Assembly: GCF_028128615.1 (NCBI RefSeq)
Contig: NZ_AMDP01000021.1
Coordinates: 165,277-229,276 of the forward strand
Origin: Enterococcus sp. 5H
Lineage (GTDB): Bacteria; Bacillota; Bacilli; Lactobacillales; Enterococcaceae
Length of the DNA stretch: 64,000 bases
Direction of reading: 5' to 3'
Of the stretch, positions 53,874 through 63,099 are shown piece by piece; within the stretch, counting starts at the first letter, position 1, and each line of letters starts with the position of its first letter. Made by a program: the position numbers and the translations under genes. The notes below the pieces were generated by a model. That model was given only the letters and a program-made list of their open reading frames with translations, was not told the DNA's origin and did no database searches.

Positions 53874-54650
53874 ATGAAACAACTGAAAAGAGTAGGGGCA
53901 TTTTTTTATGTGCCTCTTCTCTTTATGTGTTTTGGCTATCTCATTATTTACATAATTGGTGCACCTGTCATTAATTTTGCTACTTCAGCAGTTGAATTAA
54001 TCTCATTAAATGATGCTCCGACTTTCGATCAAAGTGGAACAAATTTATTTGCAGAAAGAACAGCAGGTAAAACTTCTTCTTCAAAAGATCAAACAGAAAG
54101 TCAGAGTGAAACTGGTTCTAATAATGTTTCTGGAAATACTACATCCGGTGATGCCACTGGAAGTGAAGGGACGCAGACTAGAGAATCAGGAGAAATTGCA
54201 TCTTCGAAAATGGTTTATCCGACAGGCGGAGATCAGTTTGGAGAAGTGGTTATCGACAAAGTCAAAATTAATGAACCATTGTATTACGGAGATAGTGAGG
54301 AAATCTTGAGTTTAGGCGCAGGACAATATATTGGCAGTATGATTCCTGGTGATCTTGGGACGACCTTAATAGGAGGTCACAACTTACCTTCATTTGGCAA
54401 AATTTACTATTTGGAACCAGGGGATGAGATTCAAATTCATACCCATTATGGTGATTATACTTACCAAGTAACAGATGTAAAAATTGCAAATTATAAAGAT
54501 CCATCAATTAATACAAAATTAGCAGATCAATCTAAGCGCTCACTGATTCTATATACTTGCTATCCATTAGATGCTATTGGTTTAACACCGGAACGTGTAT
54601 TTGTTTCAGCAGATTACGTGTCGGGGCCGCTCATCGATGAAAAGTCATAA
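53874..54650 (+). CDS. Sortase
   Basis: A 258-aa membrane-anchored transpeptidase. It has an N-terminal membrane segment (VPLLFMCFGYLIIYIIGAPV), a long Ser/Thr/Gly/Glu-rich linker (about 60-110), and a sortase barrel. The catalytic His is in TLIGGHNLPSFG (about 168), the Cys is in LILYTCYPL (about 227), and the Arg is in ERVFVSADYV. The short domain and the TCYP motif resemble class D enzymes, but the class is not certain. It is translationally coupled to the putative substrate gene. Confidence 0.85.
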   Translation: MKQLKRVGAFFYVPLLFMCFGYLIIYIIGAPVINFATSAVELISLNDAPTFDQSGTNLFAERTAGKTSSSKDQTESQSETGSNNVSGNTTSGDATGSEGTQTRESGEIASSKMVYPTGGDQFGEVVIDKVKINEPLYYGDSEEILSLGAGQYIGSMIPGDLGTTLIGGHNLPSFGKIYYLEPGDEIQIHTHYGDYTYQVTDVKIANYKDPSINTKLADQSKRSLILYTCYPLDAIGLTPERVFVSADYVSGPLIDEKS

Positions 54651-54667
54651 AAAGGAGAATCAGTAAA

Positions 54668-55522
54668 ATGAAAAATAGTGCTCATTTAATGAAAGTTACT
54701 TCACGTTTTTTTATTGCGTTTTTATCTTCGGTTTTTCTATTTGCCTTTTTGATTTTACTAACATTAAGAATCACTCTGTTCAGTGAAAATTATATGATTA
54801 AGCAGGCAGAAAAAGTAGATTATTATTCAACACTAACCGATGAAATCAATCGGCAAATTGTAAATAGTTCGTTAGGAAATAACATTCCAGATGGTGTGCT
54901 TAACCACTCAGTTAGCCAAGAAAATGTTGAAACAGACGTAAATGCGTATTTTAAAGCAATGTACAATGCTGGAACAAAATATTCAATTTCAACAGAAGAT
55001 GATATTGAAACTTCGGTTTCTCAGAAAATTGAAAGTTATATGAAAGAAAAAGGTCTTGAAGCAACAACAGATTCACAAAATGCAATTGATGGACTAGCTA
55101 AAAATGCTGTTACGATTTATAAGGGCTATGTTGAACTACCGTTTTTAGTTTCTTATGGACGGAAAGTTATGAACTATAAATCTAAACTAGTTTTATTTAT
55201 GGTTATTTGCGGTGTTTTATGGGCGTTGCTAAGCTTTTTCTTGTATTCTTCCTTAAAGGGATATTTTCATCGTCTATTTCGATATTGGGCCTATATTTGC
55301 GTAGGAAGCGGTTTGATGATGGTAGTTGTTCCTACAGCTATTTTAGTTCAAGGTACGCTGAAAAGGGTTGGTATTCAGTCTAAAGCGATGTATGATTTCG
55401 TTCAAGGCTATCTTTCCAGTTTTTTATGGTTATTTATCATAGTGGGCTGTGTTTCTATTCTGGCAGGAATCATCTTTGCCGTTTTGAGTGAAATTAAACG
55501 CAAGCAATTGTTTAGTACCTAA
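54668..55522 (+). CDS. Membrane protein of the sortase operon, unknown
   Basis: A 284-aa protein with an N-terminal membrane segment (FFIAFLSSVFLFAFLILLTL), an extracellular domain of about 130 residues, and three more membrane segments (LVLFMVICGVLWALLSFFL and two near 215-270). AAAAGGAG precedes the ATG. I recognise no named family. Its fixed place after the substrate and sortase suggests it assists that surface system, for example in folding or positioning. This is inferred. Confidence 0.65.
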   Translation: MKNSAHLMKVTSRFFIAFLSSVFLFAFLILLTLRITLFSENYMIKQAEKVDYYSTLTDEINRQIVNSSLGNNIPDGVLNHSVSQENVETDVNAYFKAMYNAGTKYSISTEDDIETSVSQKIESYMKEKGLEATTDSQNAIDGLAKNAVTIYKGYVELPFLVSYGRKVMNYKSKLVLFMVICGVLWALLSFFLYSSLKGYFHRLFRYWAYICVGSGLMMVVVPTAILVQGTLKRVGIQSKAMYDFVQGYLSSFLWLFIIVGCVSILAGIIFAVLSEIKRKQLFST

Positions 55523-55536
55523 TTTAGAAAGATTAT

Positions 55537-55568
55537 GCATCTGTCTCAAATGGATAGGTGCTTTTTTT
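55537..55568 (+). terminator. Terminator of the sortase operon
   Basis: GCATCTGTC (55537-55545) pairs with GATAGGTGC (55553-55561), using G-T pairs, then an eight-T run. Confidence 0.7.
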
Positions 55569-55606
55569 TAGATTACATGATACCATAGACACTTGGAGGG
55601 ATAAAC

Positions 55607-55840
55607 ATGTCAAAAAAGAATAAAGATATCGAAGTACGAATAGAAGAAACACAGAAAAAAATGAACGGTGAAACAATTACGGTCAGTACATTGATGATCG
55701 GTAAAAAAGAAATCGGCCAGGTTATACCACAAGATACAAAAAAGTTTGCCGTGATGATCGATGGACGCAATGAAGCAACTGTAAAAACGCTAGATGAAGC
55801 GATTGAATACATCATTCGTCAATGGAATTTAAACGACTAA
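55607..55840 (+). CDS. DUF2969 family protein
   Basis: A 77-aa protein conserved in Lactobacillales. It starts MSKKNKDIEVRIEETQKKMN and contains GKKEIGQVIPQDTKKFAV, then DEAIEYIIRQWNLND at the end. CTTGGAGGGAT precedes the ATG. The function is unknown. It precedes two tRNA genes. Confidence 0.82.
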   Translation: MSKKNKDIEVRIEETQKKMNGETITVSTLMIGKKEIGQVIPQDTKKFAVMIDGRNEATVKTLDEAIEYIIRQWNLND

Positions 55841-55930
55841 AATAAATAACGATTTTTTTTCAAAATATGCTTGCATTTTGCTCGGAAATTTTGTATTATA
55901 ACTAAGTCAGGTTTTTTACTAAAACCTTTT

Positions 55931-56011
55931 GGAGGAATAGCGAAGTGGCTAAACGCGACGGACTGTAAATCCGTTCCTTAGGGTTCAGTGGTTCGAATCC
56001 ACTTTCCTCCA
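55931..56011 (+). tRNA. tRNA-Tyr (GTA)
   Basis: The 81-base sequence has acceptor stem GGAGGAA/TTCCTCC, discriminator A, anticodon GTA in ACTGTAAAT, a long variable arm as expected for bacterial tRNA-Tyr, and the T-loop GGTTCGAATCC. CCA is not encoded. A promoter-like AT-rich stretch precedes it. Confidence 0.95.
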
Positions 56012-56020
56012 TTTTACTTT

Positions 56021-56092
56021 TGGGGTATGGCCAAGCGGTAAGGCAACAGACTTTGACTCTGTCATGCGTTGGTTCGAATCCAGCTACCCCAG
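56021..56092 (+). tRNA. tRNA-Gln (TTG)
   Basis: The 72-base sequence has acceptor stem TGGGGTA/TACCCCA, discriminator G, anticodon TTG in CTTTGAC, and T-loop GGTTCGAATCC. CCA is not encoded. It lies 9 bases after tRNA-Tyr and is probably co-transcribed. Confidence 0.95.
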
Positions 56093-56100
56093 TTTTGTTA

Positions 56101-56130
56101 GAACAACTCAGTTGGAGTTGTTCTTTTTTT
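56101..56130 (+). terminator. Terminator of the tRNA pair
   Basis: GAACAACTC (56101-56109) pairs perfectly with GAGTTGTTC (56115-56123), followed by seven T residues. Confidence 0.9.
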
Positions 56131-56211
56131 ATAAAAAAAAGAGCAGTAACTTTTATTCTCTTTTTCAGCGATGTATGATAAAGTGGATAAAAAGCCTAAG
56201 GAGCGGATAAT

Positions 56212-56397
56212 ATGGGAATTAAAGCAAAAATAACTGAAACAGCTGAAAAAGTCTATGACTTAGCTCGTGAAGGAAAATATGATGTAAAAGTCAATCTTTT
56301 TTCTAAAAAAACACATGGTGATAAAGCTTCAGGTATTAAGGTTGTCTCTGCAAGAGATACAGCTCACACGAAAAAATGGCGTGCGAAGAATCGTTAA
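56212..56397 (+). CDS. Small basic protein of unknown function
   Basis: A 61-aa Lys/Arg-rich protein (MGIKAKITETAEKVYDLARE) ending TKKWRAKNR. AAGGAG precedes the ATG. There is no signal peptide or membrane helix. I do not recognise the family; the charge might suit nucleic-acid binding, but that is a guess. A strong terminator follows. Confidence 0.6.
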   Translation: MGIKAKITETAEKVYDLAREGKYDVKVNLFSKKTHGDKASGIKVVSARDTAHTKKWRAKNR

Positions 56398-56411
56398 TAA
56401 TTTTGCTGAAT

Positions 56412-56460
56412 AAAAATAGTCTCACTCAAAATGAATTCGTTTTGAGTGAGACTATTTTTT
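56412..56460. terminator. Strong bidirectional terminator
   Basis: AAATAGTCTCACTCAAAA and TTTTGAGTGAGACTATTT form a perfect stem of about 20 pairs around TGAATTCG, between converging genes. Confidence 0.9.
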
Positions 56461-56472
56461 ATTAAATACGGG

Positions 56473-57081
56473 CTATTTTTCAATTTCAATTCCTAAAACA
56501 GTTAAGTGCCCATTTCCTACCAATTTAATAACAAGTCTAGCTAAATGATTTGGCGACATATCTGTGTCACTTGTAATCCACCAATGAAGGGTTCCAACGA
56601 AGATCGATGTCATATACTCAATAATAAAATCAATAGGGACCTCAATGTCATTTTCTGTGATTTTAAGTTTGGAAAAAATATCGGCATACTTTTCATAAAT
56701 AATTTCGGCTAAATTTTTTCGTAATAGTTCATTGGAGCTGCCATCCATAATTGTTAAAAAGAAATTCTTATTTTTATGGATGTTTACATAAATACTTGAA
56801 AGCAGTGCCTCAATTTGTTTCACTTTGATTCGATTACTGACAATTATTTGTTCAGTGTCTATAACAGAGGTAAAAGCATTAATTGCAAAATCAAAAATTT
56901 GTTCATAAAGGTCTTGTTTGTCTTTGAAATGAGCGTAGAAGGTCGCACGATTAATCATGGCTTCATCTGCGATATCTTGAATCGTTACGCAATCATATCC
57001 TTTTTCTTCTACTAAATGAAAGAAAGCTTCAATAATCATTTTGTGTGTTCGCAATACCCGTAGGTCTGTTTTCTTTGACAT
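56473..57081 (-). CDS. TetR/AcrR-family regulator
   Basis: A 202-aa regulator on the minus strand. The N-terminal HTH (about 10-55) reads KMIIEAFFHLVEEKGYDCVT then IQDIADEAMINRATFYAHFK. The C-terminal ligand domain resembles TetR_C_7/FasR-like regulators. It is divergent from the 1415-aa gene, and the gap between them carries a dyad. Repression of itself and of that gene is the likely arrangement. Confidence 0.85.
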   Translation of the reverse strand: MSKKTDLRVLRTHKMIIEAFFHLVEEKGYDCVTIQDIADEAMINRATFYAHFKDKQDLYEQIFDFAINAFTSVIDTEQIIVSNRIKVKQIEALLSSIYVNIHKNKNFFLTIMDGSSNELLRKNLAEIIYEKYADIFSKLKITENDIEVPIDFIIEYMTSIFVGTLHWWITSDTDMSPNHLARLVIKLVGNGHLTVLGIEIEK

Positions 57082-57206
57082 AAAAATTTCCTTTCGAAAT
57101 AATCAACAGTTTTGAAAAGTTTGTTGCTTATCTCACAAATTTGGGTGTTTTGCCTGTTGCAAATAAATTAGAATCTTTCTAAAATATACATAAGTATTAT
57201 ATCAGA

Positions 57207-57232
57207 CACCTTGTTGGATAATCAACAAAGTG
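57207..57232. promoter_or_regulatory. Candidate TetR operator
   Basis: CACCTTGTTG-GATAAT-CAACAAAGTG is a 10-base dyad with one mismatch, 40 bases before the start of the 1415-aa gene and about 125 bases from the tetR-type start. A second, looser CAACA...TGTTG pair lies near the tetR start. Confidence 0.6.
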
Positions 57233-57273
57233 TTGGAAAATAAAAGGGTATGTAATTTAAGGAGCTAAAACGT

Positions 57274-60200
57274 ATGACAATAAGAGCTGGAATAGACGTA
57301 GGTTCAACAACTGTGAAATTAGTAATTATTGACGAAGAAAACCATACCAAATTTGCAAAATATGAACGTCATTACTCTGATGTAAAAGCAGCCACCGAAA
57401 AAGTGCTGAAAGAAGCGATGAGTAAAATTGGTGAAAATACGCCACTGACGATGACTATTACAGGATCGGGCGGAATGGGATTGGCAGAAGTTTTAAATAT
57501 TTCTTTTGTTCAAGAGGTCATTGCTTGTACTCGAACAGTCGAAGAAATTATTCCTGAAACTGATGTAGCAATTGAACTTGGCGGTGAAGATGCGAAGATT
57601 ACTTTTTTTGAAGGTGCACTAGAGCAACGTATGAACGGAAGTTGTGCTGGTGGTACTGGAGCGTTTATCGATCAAATGGCCGTTTTATTAAAAACCGATG
57701 CTAATGGTGTAAACGAATTAGCCAAAAATTACCAAACGATTTATCCAATCGCTTCAAGGTGTGGCGTGTTTGCAAAAACAGATGTTCAACCTCTGATTAA
57801 TGAAGGAGCAGCAAAAGAGGATATCGCTGCAAGTATTTTTCAAGCAGTTGTGAACCAAACAATAGCTGGATTAGCAGCTGGCCGAAAAATCAAAGGAAAA
57901 ATCGCTTTTTTGGGCGGTCCATTATTCTTTATGTCAGAGCTTCGCAAACGATTTATTGAAACATTGGATGTTCAACCAGAAGATGTGATTTTCCCTGAGA
58001 ATCCTCAACTTTTCGTTGCAAAGGGTGCTGCAATTTATTCAGAAGGAGCTAAACCAACAACACTAACAGATATAATCAATCGTTTAACCAAAGGCGATCA
58101 GGAACAATTAAAACCAACTGACACTTTAGAACCTTTATTTAAAAATGAAACTGAATTAAAAGAATTCAGAGAACGTCATGGTCATGCTAAAGCACAGGAG
58201 AAACCACTTTCTGAACATCGCGGCGTAGCTTTCCTAGGAATTGATGCGGGTTCGACAACAACTAAAGTAACGTTGATCGATGAAGATGGAAATCTATTAT
58301 TTTCTTTCTACGGTAATAACCAAGGGCAACCTTTAGAAACAACGATGAACGTCTTGAAAGATTTGTATCAACAATTACCTAAAGATGTTTTTATCGGAAA
58401 ATCTGCGGTGACAGGCTATGGCGAGCATTTGATCAAAAATGCTTTAAAAGTTGATATTGGTGAAGTTGAAACAATGGCACATTATAAAGCAGCCAATCAT
58501 TTTCAGCCGGGGGTCGATTTTATTCTAGATATTGGCGGTCAAGACATGAAAGCTATGACTATCAAAGATGGTGTCTTATCATCAATTCAATTGAATGAAG
58601 CCTGTTCATCTGGCTGCGGATCATTTATTGAAACCTTTGCCAAATCACTAAATTTTGATGTAAAAGACTTTGCTCTGGAAGCATTAAGTTCCAAAGCCCC
58701 TGTTGATTTAGGTTCACGCTGCACGGTATTTATGAATTCTAAAGTAAAACAAGTTCAAAAAGAAGGCGCATCTGTTGGTGATATTTCAGCTGGACTATCT
58801 TACTCAGTGATTAAAAATGCCATTTATAAAGTAATCAAAGTCCGTCGTCCAGAAGAATTAGGGCGGAAAATTGTCTGTCAAGGCGGTACATTTTACAATG
58901 AAGCTGTTTTGCGGGCTTTTGAAATGATAAGTGAACGCGAGGTAGTCCGTCCATCCATTGCTGGTTTAATGGGAGCGTATGGAGCTGCGCTGATTGCTTT
59001 AGAAAATTATGAATTAGGCGAAGAAACTACTACTCTTGGACTGGATGAACTAGATTCCTTTACAGCTGAAAAAGAATTTACTCACTGTGGTCTTTGTGAA
59101 AATAACTGTATGATGACTGTGACTATTTTCTCTGATGGGCGTCAGTTTATTACAGGAAATCGCTGTGAACGTGGTGCTAGAATCAAAGTGAAACGGGAAG
59201 ATCGTAAAGTTAATTTAGTTGATTACAAATACCGTAAATTATTTAAATATCGACCACTAAAAGAAAAAGATGCGGTGCATGGACGAATCGGAATTCCTCG
59301 TGTGTTGAATATGTATGAAAACTATCCATTGTGGCATACCTTTTTCACTGATTTAGGTTTTCGGGTAGAATTGTCACCTCGTTCAAACAAAGAGTTGTAT
59401 GAACAAGGAATGGAAACAATCCCTAGCGATACAGCTTGTTATCCGGCAAAAATTGCGCATGGACATATTCAGGCTTTAATTGATGCAGAAGTACCGATGA
59501 TATTTTATCCGGGTGTGGTGTTTGAACGACAAGAATCAGCTGAAGCGGATAATCATTTTAATTGTCCGATCGTTCAAAGTTATCCAGATGTGATTAGAAA
59601 TAATGTTGATGATATTCGCGACGGAAAAGTCGATTATCGCAATCCATATATAAATTTAGCGGATGAAGCTTCAGTCGCCAAAGTATTAAGTGAAACTTTC
59701 GCAGATCTAGGAATTTCTCCAGAAGAAGTTTCAAAAGCATTACGCCATGCTTTTGAAGAATTAGATGCTTTTAAAGATGATATACGCGCAAAAGGAGAAG
59801 AGACACTAATATCTTTGAATCAGAGTGGACAGCGTGGCATTGTTTTATCTGGACGACCGTATCACTTGGACCCAGAAATCAATCATGGCATCGCAGAAGT
59901 CATTACTCAAGAAGGATTTCATGTATTAACGGAAGATAGTATTTCTCATTTAGGTGATGTAGGGAATTTACGTGTAGTGAATCAATGGGTTTATCACTCT
60001 CGTTTATATGCTGCTGCTCGTGTCGTTGCAAAATCTAAAAACTTAGAGTTGGTTCAATTGAATTCGTTTGGCTGTGGTTTAGATGCGGTAACTACGGATC
60101 AAGTAGAAGAAATCATGGATCAATATGGTAAAATTTACACTGTCTTAAAAATAGACGAAGGTTCGAATTTAGGGGCTATCAGAATTCGTTTGCGTTCTCT

Positions 60201-61521
60201 GAAAGCAGCAGTTGGCGAAAGAGATAAAATGAATTTTGAACCAAAATTACAGCATGATGAACCTGAAAAAATTATTTTCACAAAAGAAATGAAGAAAACT
60301 CATACATTACTTCTGCCGATGTTAAGCCCAATCCATCAATCAGGCTTAGTTGACGTTGCTTTGAAAGCATCAGGTTACAATGTTGTTTGTTTACCTGCGG
60401 ATGATCGAGAAGCGGTTAATGTGGGCTTGAAATACGTTAATAACGATGCATGTTATCCGGCTATCATCTCAATTGGTCAATTGGTTGAAGCGTTGGAAAG
60501 TGGTGAATATGATTTAAATAATGTCAGTGTTATGATGACGCAAACTGGCGGCGGTTGTCGTGCAACAAATTATATTCCACTGCTTCGTAAAGCTTTAAAT
60601 GACGCTGGTTTTCCTCAGGTTCCTGTTGTTTCAGTCTCTATGGGAAATAAAGGGGTAGAGTCTAATCCGGGCTTTAAGTTTACTTTACCGATGTTGAAAC
60701 GTGTAGCTGTTGCCTTTTTATACGGTGATTTATTTGAACGAGTTGTTTATCGCACACGCCCATATGAAACAGAAAAAGGAATGATTGATGCTCTCCATGA
60801 CAAGTGGCTAAAACAAGTAGAAAAGAACGTTAGAAACGGTTCATTAACTCTATTTAATCGAAATATGAAAAAGATCATCAAAGAATTTGATGAAATCCCG
60901 CTAAATGATATTCAAAAACCGAAAGTCGGCATAGTGGGTGAGATCCTTGTAAAATATTCGCCAACTGCTAACAATGATATTGTTCGTTTATTAGAAGCAG
61001 AAGGTGCAGAAGCTGTTGTTCCTGATATTATCGGCTTCATGAACTATTCTCTATATAATCAAATTTGGAAATATGAAAATATGGGCATGTCTAAGCAAAG
61101 CAAAAATCTTGCCCAATTCGCTATAAGAATTATCGAATATGTTGAAAAACCATTAGACAAAGCTTTGAGAAATTCGAAGCGATTTGATGGTCTTAGCTCC
61201 ATTTATGAACTTGCTGAGGATGCTGGGAAAATTCTTTCGATTGGAAATCATACTGGTGAGGGTTGGTTCTTAACAGGTGAAATGATTGAATTGTTGAAGA
61301 GCGATGTTAATAACATTGTATGTATGCAGCCATTTGGTTGTTTACCAAACCACGTTGTTGGTAAAGGTGTTATTAAAGAGTTACGCCGTCAATATCCTAA
61401 AGCTAATATTGCGCCGATTGATTATGATCCTGGTGTTTCTATCGTCAATCAATTAAACCGAATCCGTCTCATGATGGCTACAGCAAATAAAATGATGGAA
61501 GAAGCTAAAATGAAATCCTAG
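57274..61521 (+). CDS. Acyl-CoA dehydratase activase-like fusion protein
   Basis: A 1415-aa protein. Residues about 1-270 and 318-590 are two BadF/BadG/BcrA-type ASKHA ATPase domains ([16 protein letters not shown] and [16 protein letters not shown]). Each carries the cysteine region of 2-hydroxyacyl-CoA dehydratase activators ([16 protein letters not shown] and [18 protein letters not shown]) that holds a 4Fe-4S cluster. Then come [12 protein letters not shown], a DUF2229 domain (about 650-870), and an HgdB-like C-terminal half with NDACYPAI and [12 protein letters not shown]. The family is widespread in anaerobes; the substrate is unknown. AAGGAGC precedes the ATG. Control by the divergent TetR is inferred. 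Confidence 0.88.
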   Translation: MTIRAGIDVGSTTVKLVIIDEENHTKFAKYERHYSDVKAATEKVLKEAMSKIGENTPLTMTITGSGGMGLAEVLNISFVQEVIACTRTVEEIIPETDVAIELGGEDAKITFFEGALEQRMNGSCAGGTGAFIDQMAVLLKTDANGVNELAKNYQTIYPIASRCGVFAKTDVQPLINEGAAKEDIAASIFQAVVNQTIAGLAAGRKIKGKIAFLGGPLFFMSELRKRFIETLDVQPEDVIFPENPQLFVAKGAAIYSEGAKPTTLTDIINRLTKGDQEQLKPTDTLEPLFKNETELKEFRERHGHAKAQEKPLSEHRGVAFLGIDAGSTTTKVTLIDEDGNLLFSFYGNNQGQPLETTMNVLKDLYQQLPKDVFIGKSAVTGYGEHLIKNALKVDIGEVETMAHYKAANHFQPGVDFILDIGGQDMKAMTIKDGVLSSIQLNEACSSGCGSFIETFAKSLNFDVKDFALEALSSKAPVDLGSRCTVFMNSKVKQVQKEGASVGDISAGLSYSVIKNAIYKVIKVRRPEELGRKIVCQGGTFYNEAVLRAFEMISEREVVRPSIAGLMGAYGAALIALENYELGEETTTLGLDELDSFTAEKEFTHCGLCENNCMMTVTIFSDGRQFITGNRCERGARIKVKREDRKVNLVDYKYRKLFKYRPLKEKDAVHGRIGIPRVLNMYENYPLWHTFFTDLGFRVELSPRSNKELYEQGMETIPSDTACYPAKIAHGHIQALIDAEVPMIFYPGVVFERQESAEADNHFNCPIVQSYPDVIRNNVDDIRDGKVDYRNPYINLADEASVAKVLSETFADLGISPEEVSKALRHAFEELDAFKDDIRAKGEETLISLNQSGQRGIVLSGRPYHLDPEINHGIAEVITQEGFHVLTEDSISHLGDVGNLRVVNQWVYHSRLYAAARVVAKSKNLELVQLNSFGCGLDAVTTDQVEEIMDQYGKIYTVLKIDEGSNLGAIRIRLRSLKAAVGERDKMNFEPKLQHDEPEKIIFTKEMKKTHTLLLPMLSPIHQSGLVDVALKASGYNVVCLPADDREAVNVGLKYVNNDACYPAIISIGQLVEALESGEYDLNNVSVMMTQTGGGCRATNYIPLLRKALNDAGFPQVPVVSVSMGNKGVESNPGFKFTLPMLKRVAVAFLYGDLFERVVYRTRPYETEKGMIDALHDKWLKQVEKNVRNGSLTLFNRNMKKIIKEFDEIPLNDIQKPKVGIVGEILVKYSPTANNDIVRLLEAEGAEAVVPDIIGFMNYSLYNQIWKYENMGMSKQSKNLAQFAIRIIEYVEKPLDKALRNSKRFDGLSSIYELAEDAGKILSIGNHTGEGWFLTGEMIELLKSDVNNIVCMQPFGCLPNHVVGKGVIKELRRQYPKANIAPIDYDPGVSIVNQLNRIRLMMATANKMMEEAKMKS

Positions 61522-61542
61522 CTTAAAATATTGGGTGATTGG

Positions 61543-61641
61543 GACGAAGCTTCGACAATTCCCTAAAATCCGCTTAATGCGTTTTTATGCATTGAGCGGA
61601 TTTTAGTCTAATTACTTAGGCCTAAACAACTTCTGTCACAA
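61543..61641 (-). repeat. 99-bp dispersed palindromic repeat, copy B
   Basis: This is the inverted copy of the element at 32425-32523. On the minus strand it starts TTGTGACAGAAGT and ends AAGCTTCGTC. The central stem is AATCCGCTTAATGC...GCATTGAGCGGATT. A T-run downstream on the plus strand (61642-61649) would allow it to end transcription of the activase gene. Confidence 0.8.
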
Positions 61642-61704
61642 TTTTTTTGAGCATACCAAATTAACTTAGATAACCGATAATTTACCTGAATTTGGAACTT
61701 TTGG

Positions 61705-61733
61705 TTGTTTGTTAGGTATATACCAGTTATAAT
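61705..61733 (+). promoter_or_regulatory. GntR gene promoter with palindromic operator
   Basis: TTGTTT (61705-61710) and TATAAT (61728-61733) are spaced by 17 bases. The perfect palindrome GGTATATACC (61715-61724) lies between them, as for an autoregulatory GntR/HutC-type operator. Confidence 0.55.
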
Positions 61734-61760
61734 GAAAGAGAATAAAAAGGAGGAAGTGTG

Positions 61761-62468
61761 ATGGTATCAAGCTTACCAGTTTATATTCAAATTCATGACA
61801 AAATTAAAAATGACATTGAACACGGTGTTTGGAAAATCGGTGATAGACTTCCATCAGAACGTGAATTGGCGACACAATTTAACGTTAGTCGGATGACACT
61901 GAGACAAGCGATTCAAACATTAGCTGATGAAGGAATTCTAGAACGTAAAATTGGTTCAGGAACTTATGTAGCTCGTAAGAAAGTTCAAGAAAAAATGACA
62001 GGAACGACGAGTTTTACGGATATTATGCTTTCGCAAAATCGCGTGCCTTCCAGTAAGACTGTCTCTTATTACGTTGCCAAACCAAGTTCTAGTGAAATGG
62101 AAAAGTTAAAACTAAAAGAAAATGAACAAATTGTACGAATGGAACGGATTCGTTTTGCTGACGACTTACCTATTTGTTTTGAAGTGGCTAGTGTGCCTTA
62201 TTCTTTGGTGGATCAATACAGTAAGACAGAAATCACTAGTTCGTTTTACAAAACCCTAGAAGAAAAAGGTGGCAACAAGATCGGGCATGCGAACCAAACA
62301 ATCTCTGCTATGCTGGCTTCGGAGCAAATCGCTGATTATTTAAAAATCAAACGTGGTGATGCAATCTTGCGGTTACGTCAAATTTCTTATTTTGAAAATG
62401 GCCTTCCGTTTGAATATGTTCGCACACAATATGTGGGTAATCGCTTTGAGTTTTATTTGGAAAAATAA
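61761..62468 (+). CDS. GntR-family regulator with UTRA domain
   Basis: A 235-aa HutC-type regulator. ATG 61761 is 8 bases after AAGGAGG (GTG 61758 is possible). The N-terminal winged helix is IHDKIKNDIEHGVWKIGDRL, PSERELATQFNVSRMTLRQA, with GSGTYVARK closing the domain at about 70. The C-terminal UTRA effector domain contains MERIRFADDLPICFEVASVP and LRLRQISYFENGLPFEYVRT. Such regulators sense sugar phosphates or amino-sugar phosphates. The target operon may have been separated by the IS3 element, which starts 16 bases downstream. Confidence 0.88.
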   Translation: MVSSLPVYIQIHDKIKNDIEHGVWKIGDRLPSERELATQFNVSRMTLRQAIQTLADEGILERKIGSGTYVARKKVQEKMTGTTSFTDIMLSQNRVPSSKTVSYYVAKPSSSEMEKLKLKENEQIVRMERIRFADDLPICFEVASVPYSLVDQYSKTEITSSFYKTLEEKGGNKIGHANQTISAMLASEQIADYLKIKRGDAILRLRQISYFENGLPFEYVRTQYVGNRFEFYLEK

Positions 62469-62538
62469 AAAAGCGGCAGGGAATGAGCCGACCCCCAAAA
62501 GTTAGACCTGGAAATCTAACTTTTGGAGGTTTTTTTGT

Positions 62539-63099
62539 ATGGCAAAATACAGTTTTGAATTTAAACTTAAGGTTGTCCATGACTATTTATCTGGTCAAGG
62601 AGGTACACGGTTTCTCGCAAAAAAATATGGGTTTAAAAATAGTTCTCAAATAAGGAAATGGATTAATGCCTATAAAGAACTTGGTGAAGAAGGACTACTT
62701 CGTAGTCGAAAAAGTAAGAATTACTCTGTTCAATTTAAGTTAGATGCGATAGAGTTGTATTTAACTACAGAGTTCTCCTATCAAGAAGTGGCCAATCTTC
62801 TCAAAATGAACAATCCACCATTAATTGCGAATTGGCTTAAAACATATCGGAATCTTGGTATAGATGGACTCTCCAAACAGAAAGGACGTCCACCTATAAT
62901 GCCTAAGAAAAAACGAAATGAAACCCAGCCATTATTACCCAGTGAACAATCTCAATTAGATAAACTAGAAAAAGAAAATAGAATGTTAAAAATTGAGAAT
63001 GCCTATTTAAAAGAATTGAGGAGGCTGCGTTTAGAGGACGAACAAAAAATGAAAGAATCGCGCGAACCATTCACAGCCTCCGAGGACACTTTCGATTAA
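62539..63099 (+). CDS. IS3-family transposase OrfA
   Basis: A 186-aa protein with two HTH units (YSFEFKLKVVHDYLSGQGGT ... FKNSSQIRKWINAYKELGEE, and YSVQFKLDAIELYLTTEFSY ... NNPPLIANWLKTYRNLGIDG) and a C-terminal leucine-zipper-like coiled coil (LDKLEKENRMLKIENAYLKE). It binds the IS ends. TTTTGGAGGT precedes the ATG. The end overlaps orfB in the -1 frame. Confidence 0.88.
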   Translation: MAKYSFEFKLKVVHDYLSGQGGTRFLAKKYGFKNSSQIRKWINAYKELGEEGLLRSRKSKNYSVQFKLDAIELYLTTEFSYQEVANLLKMNNPPLIANWLKTYRNLGIDGLSKQKGRPPIMPKKKRNETQPLLPSEQSQLDKLEKENRMLKIENAYLKELRRLRLEDEQKMKESREPFTASEDTFD

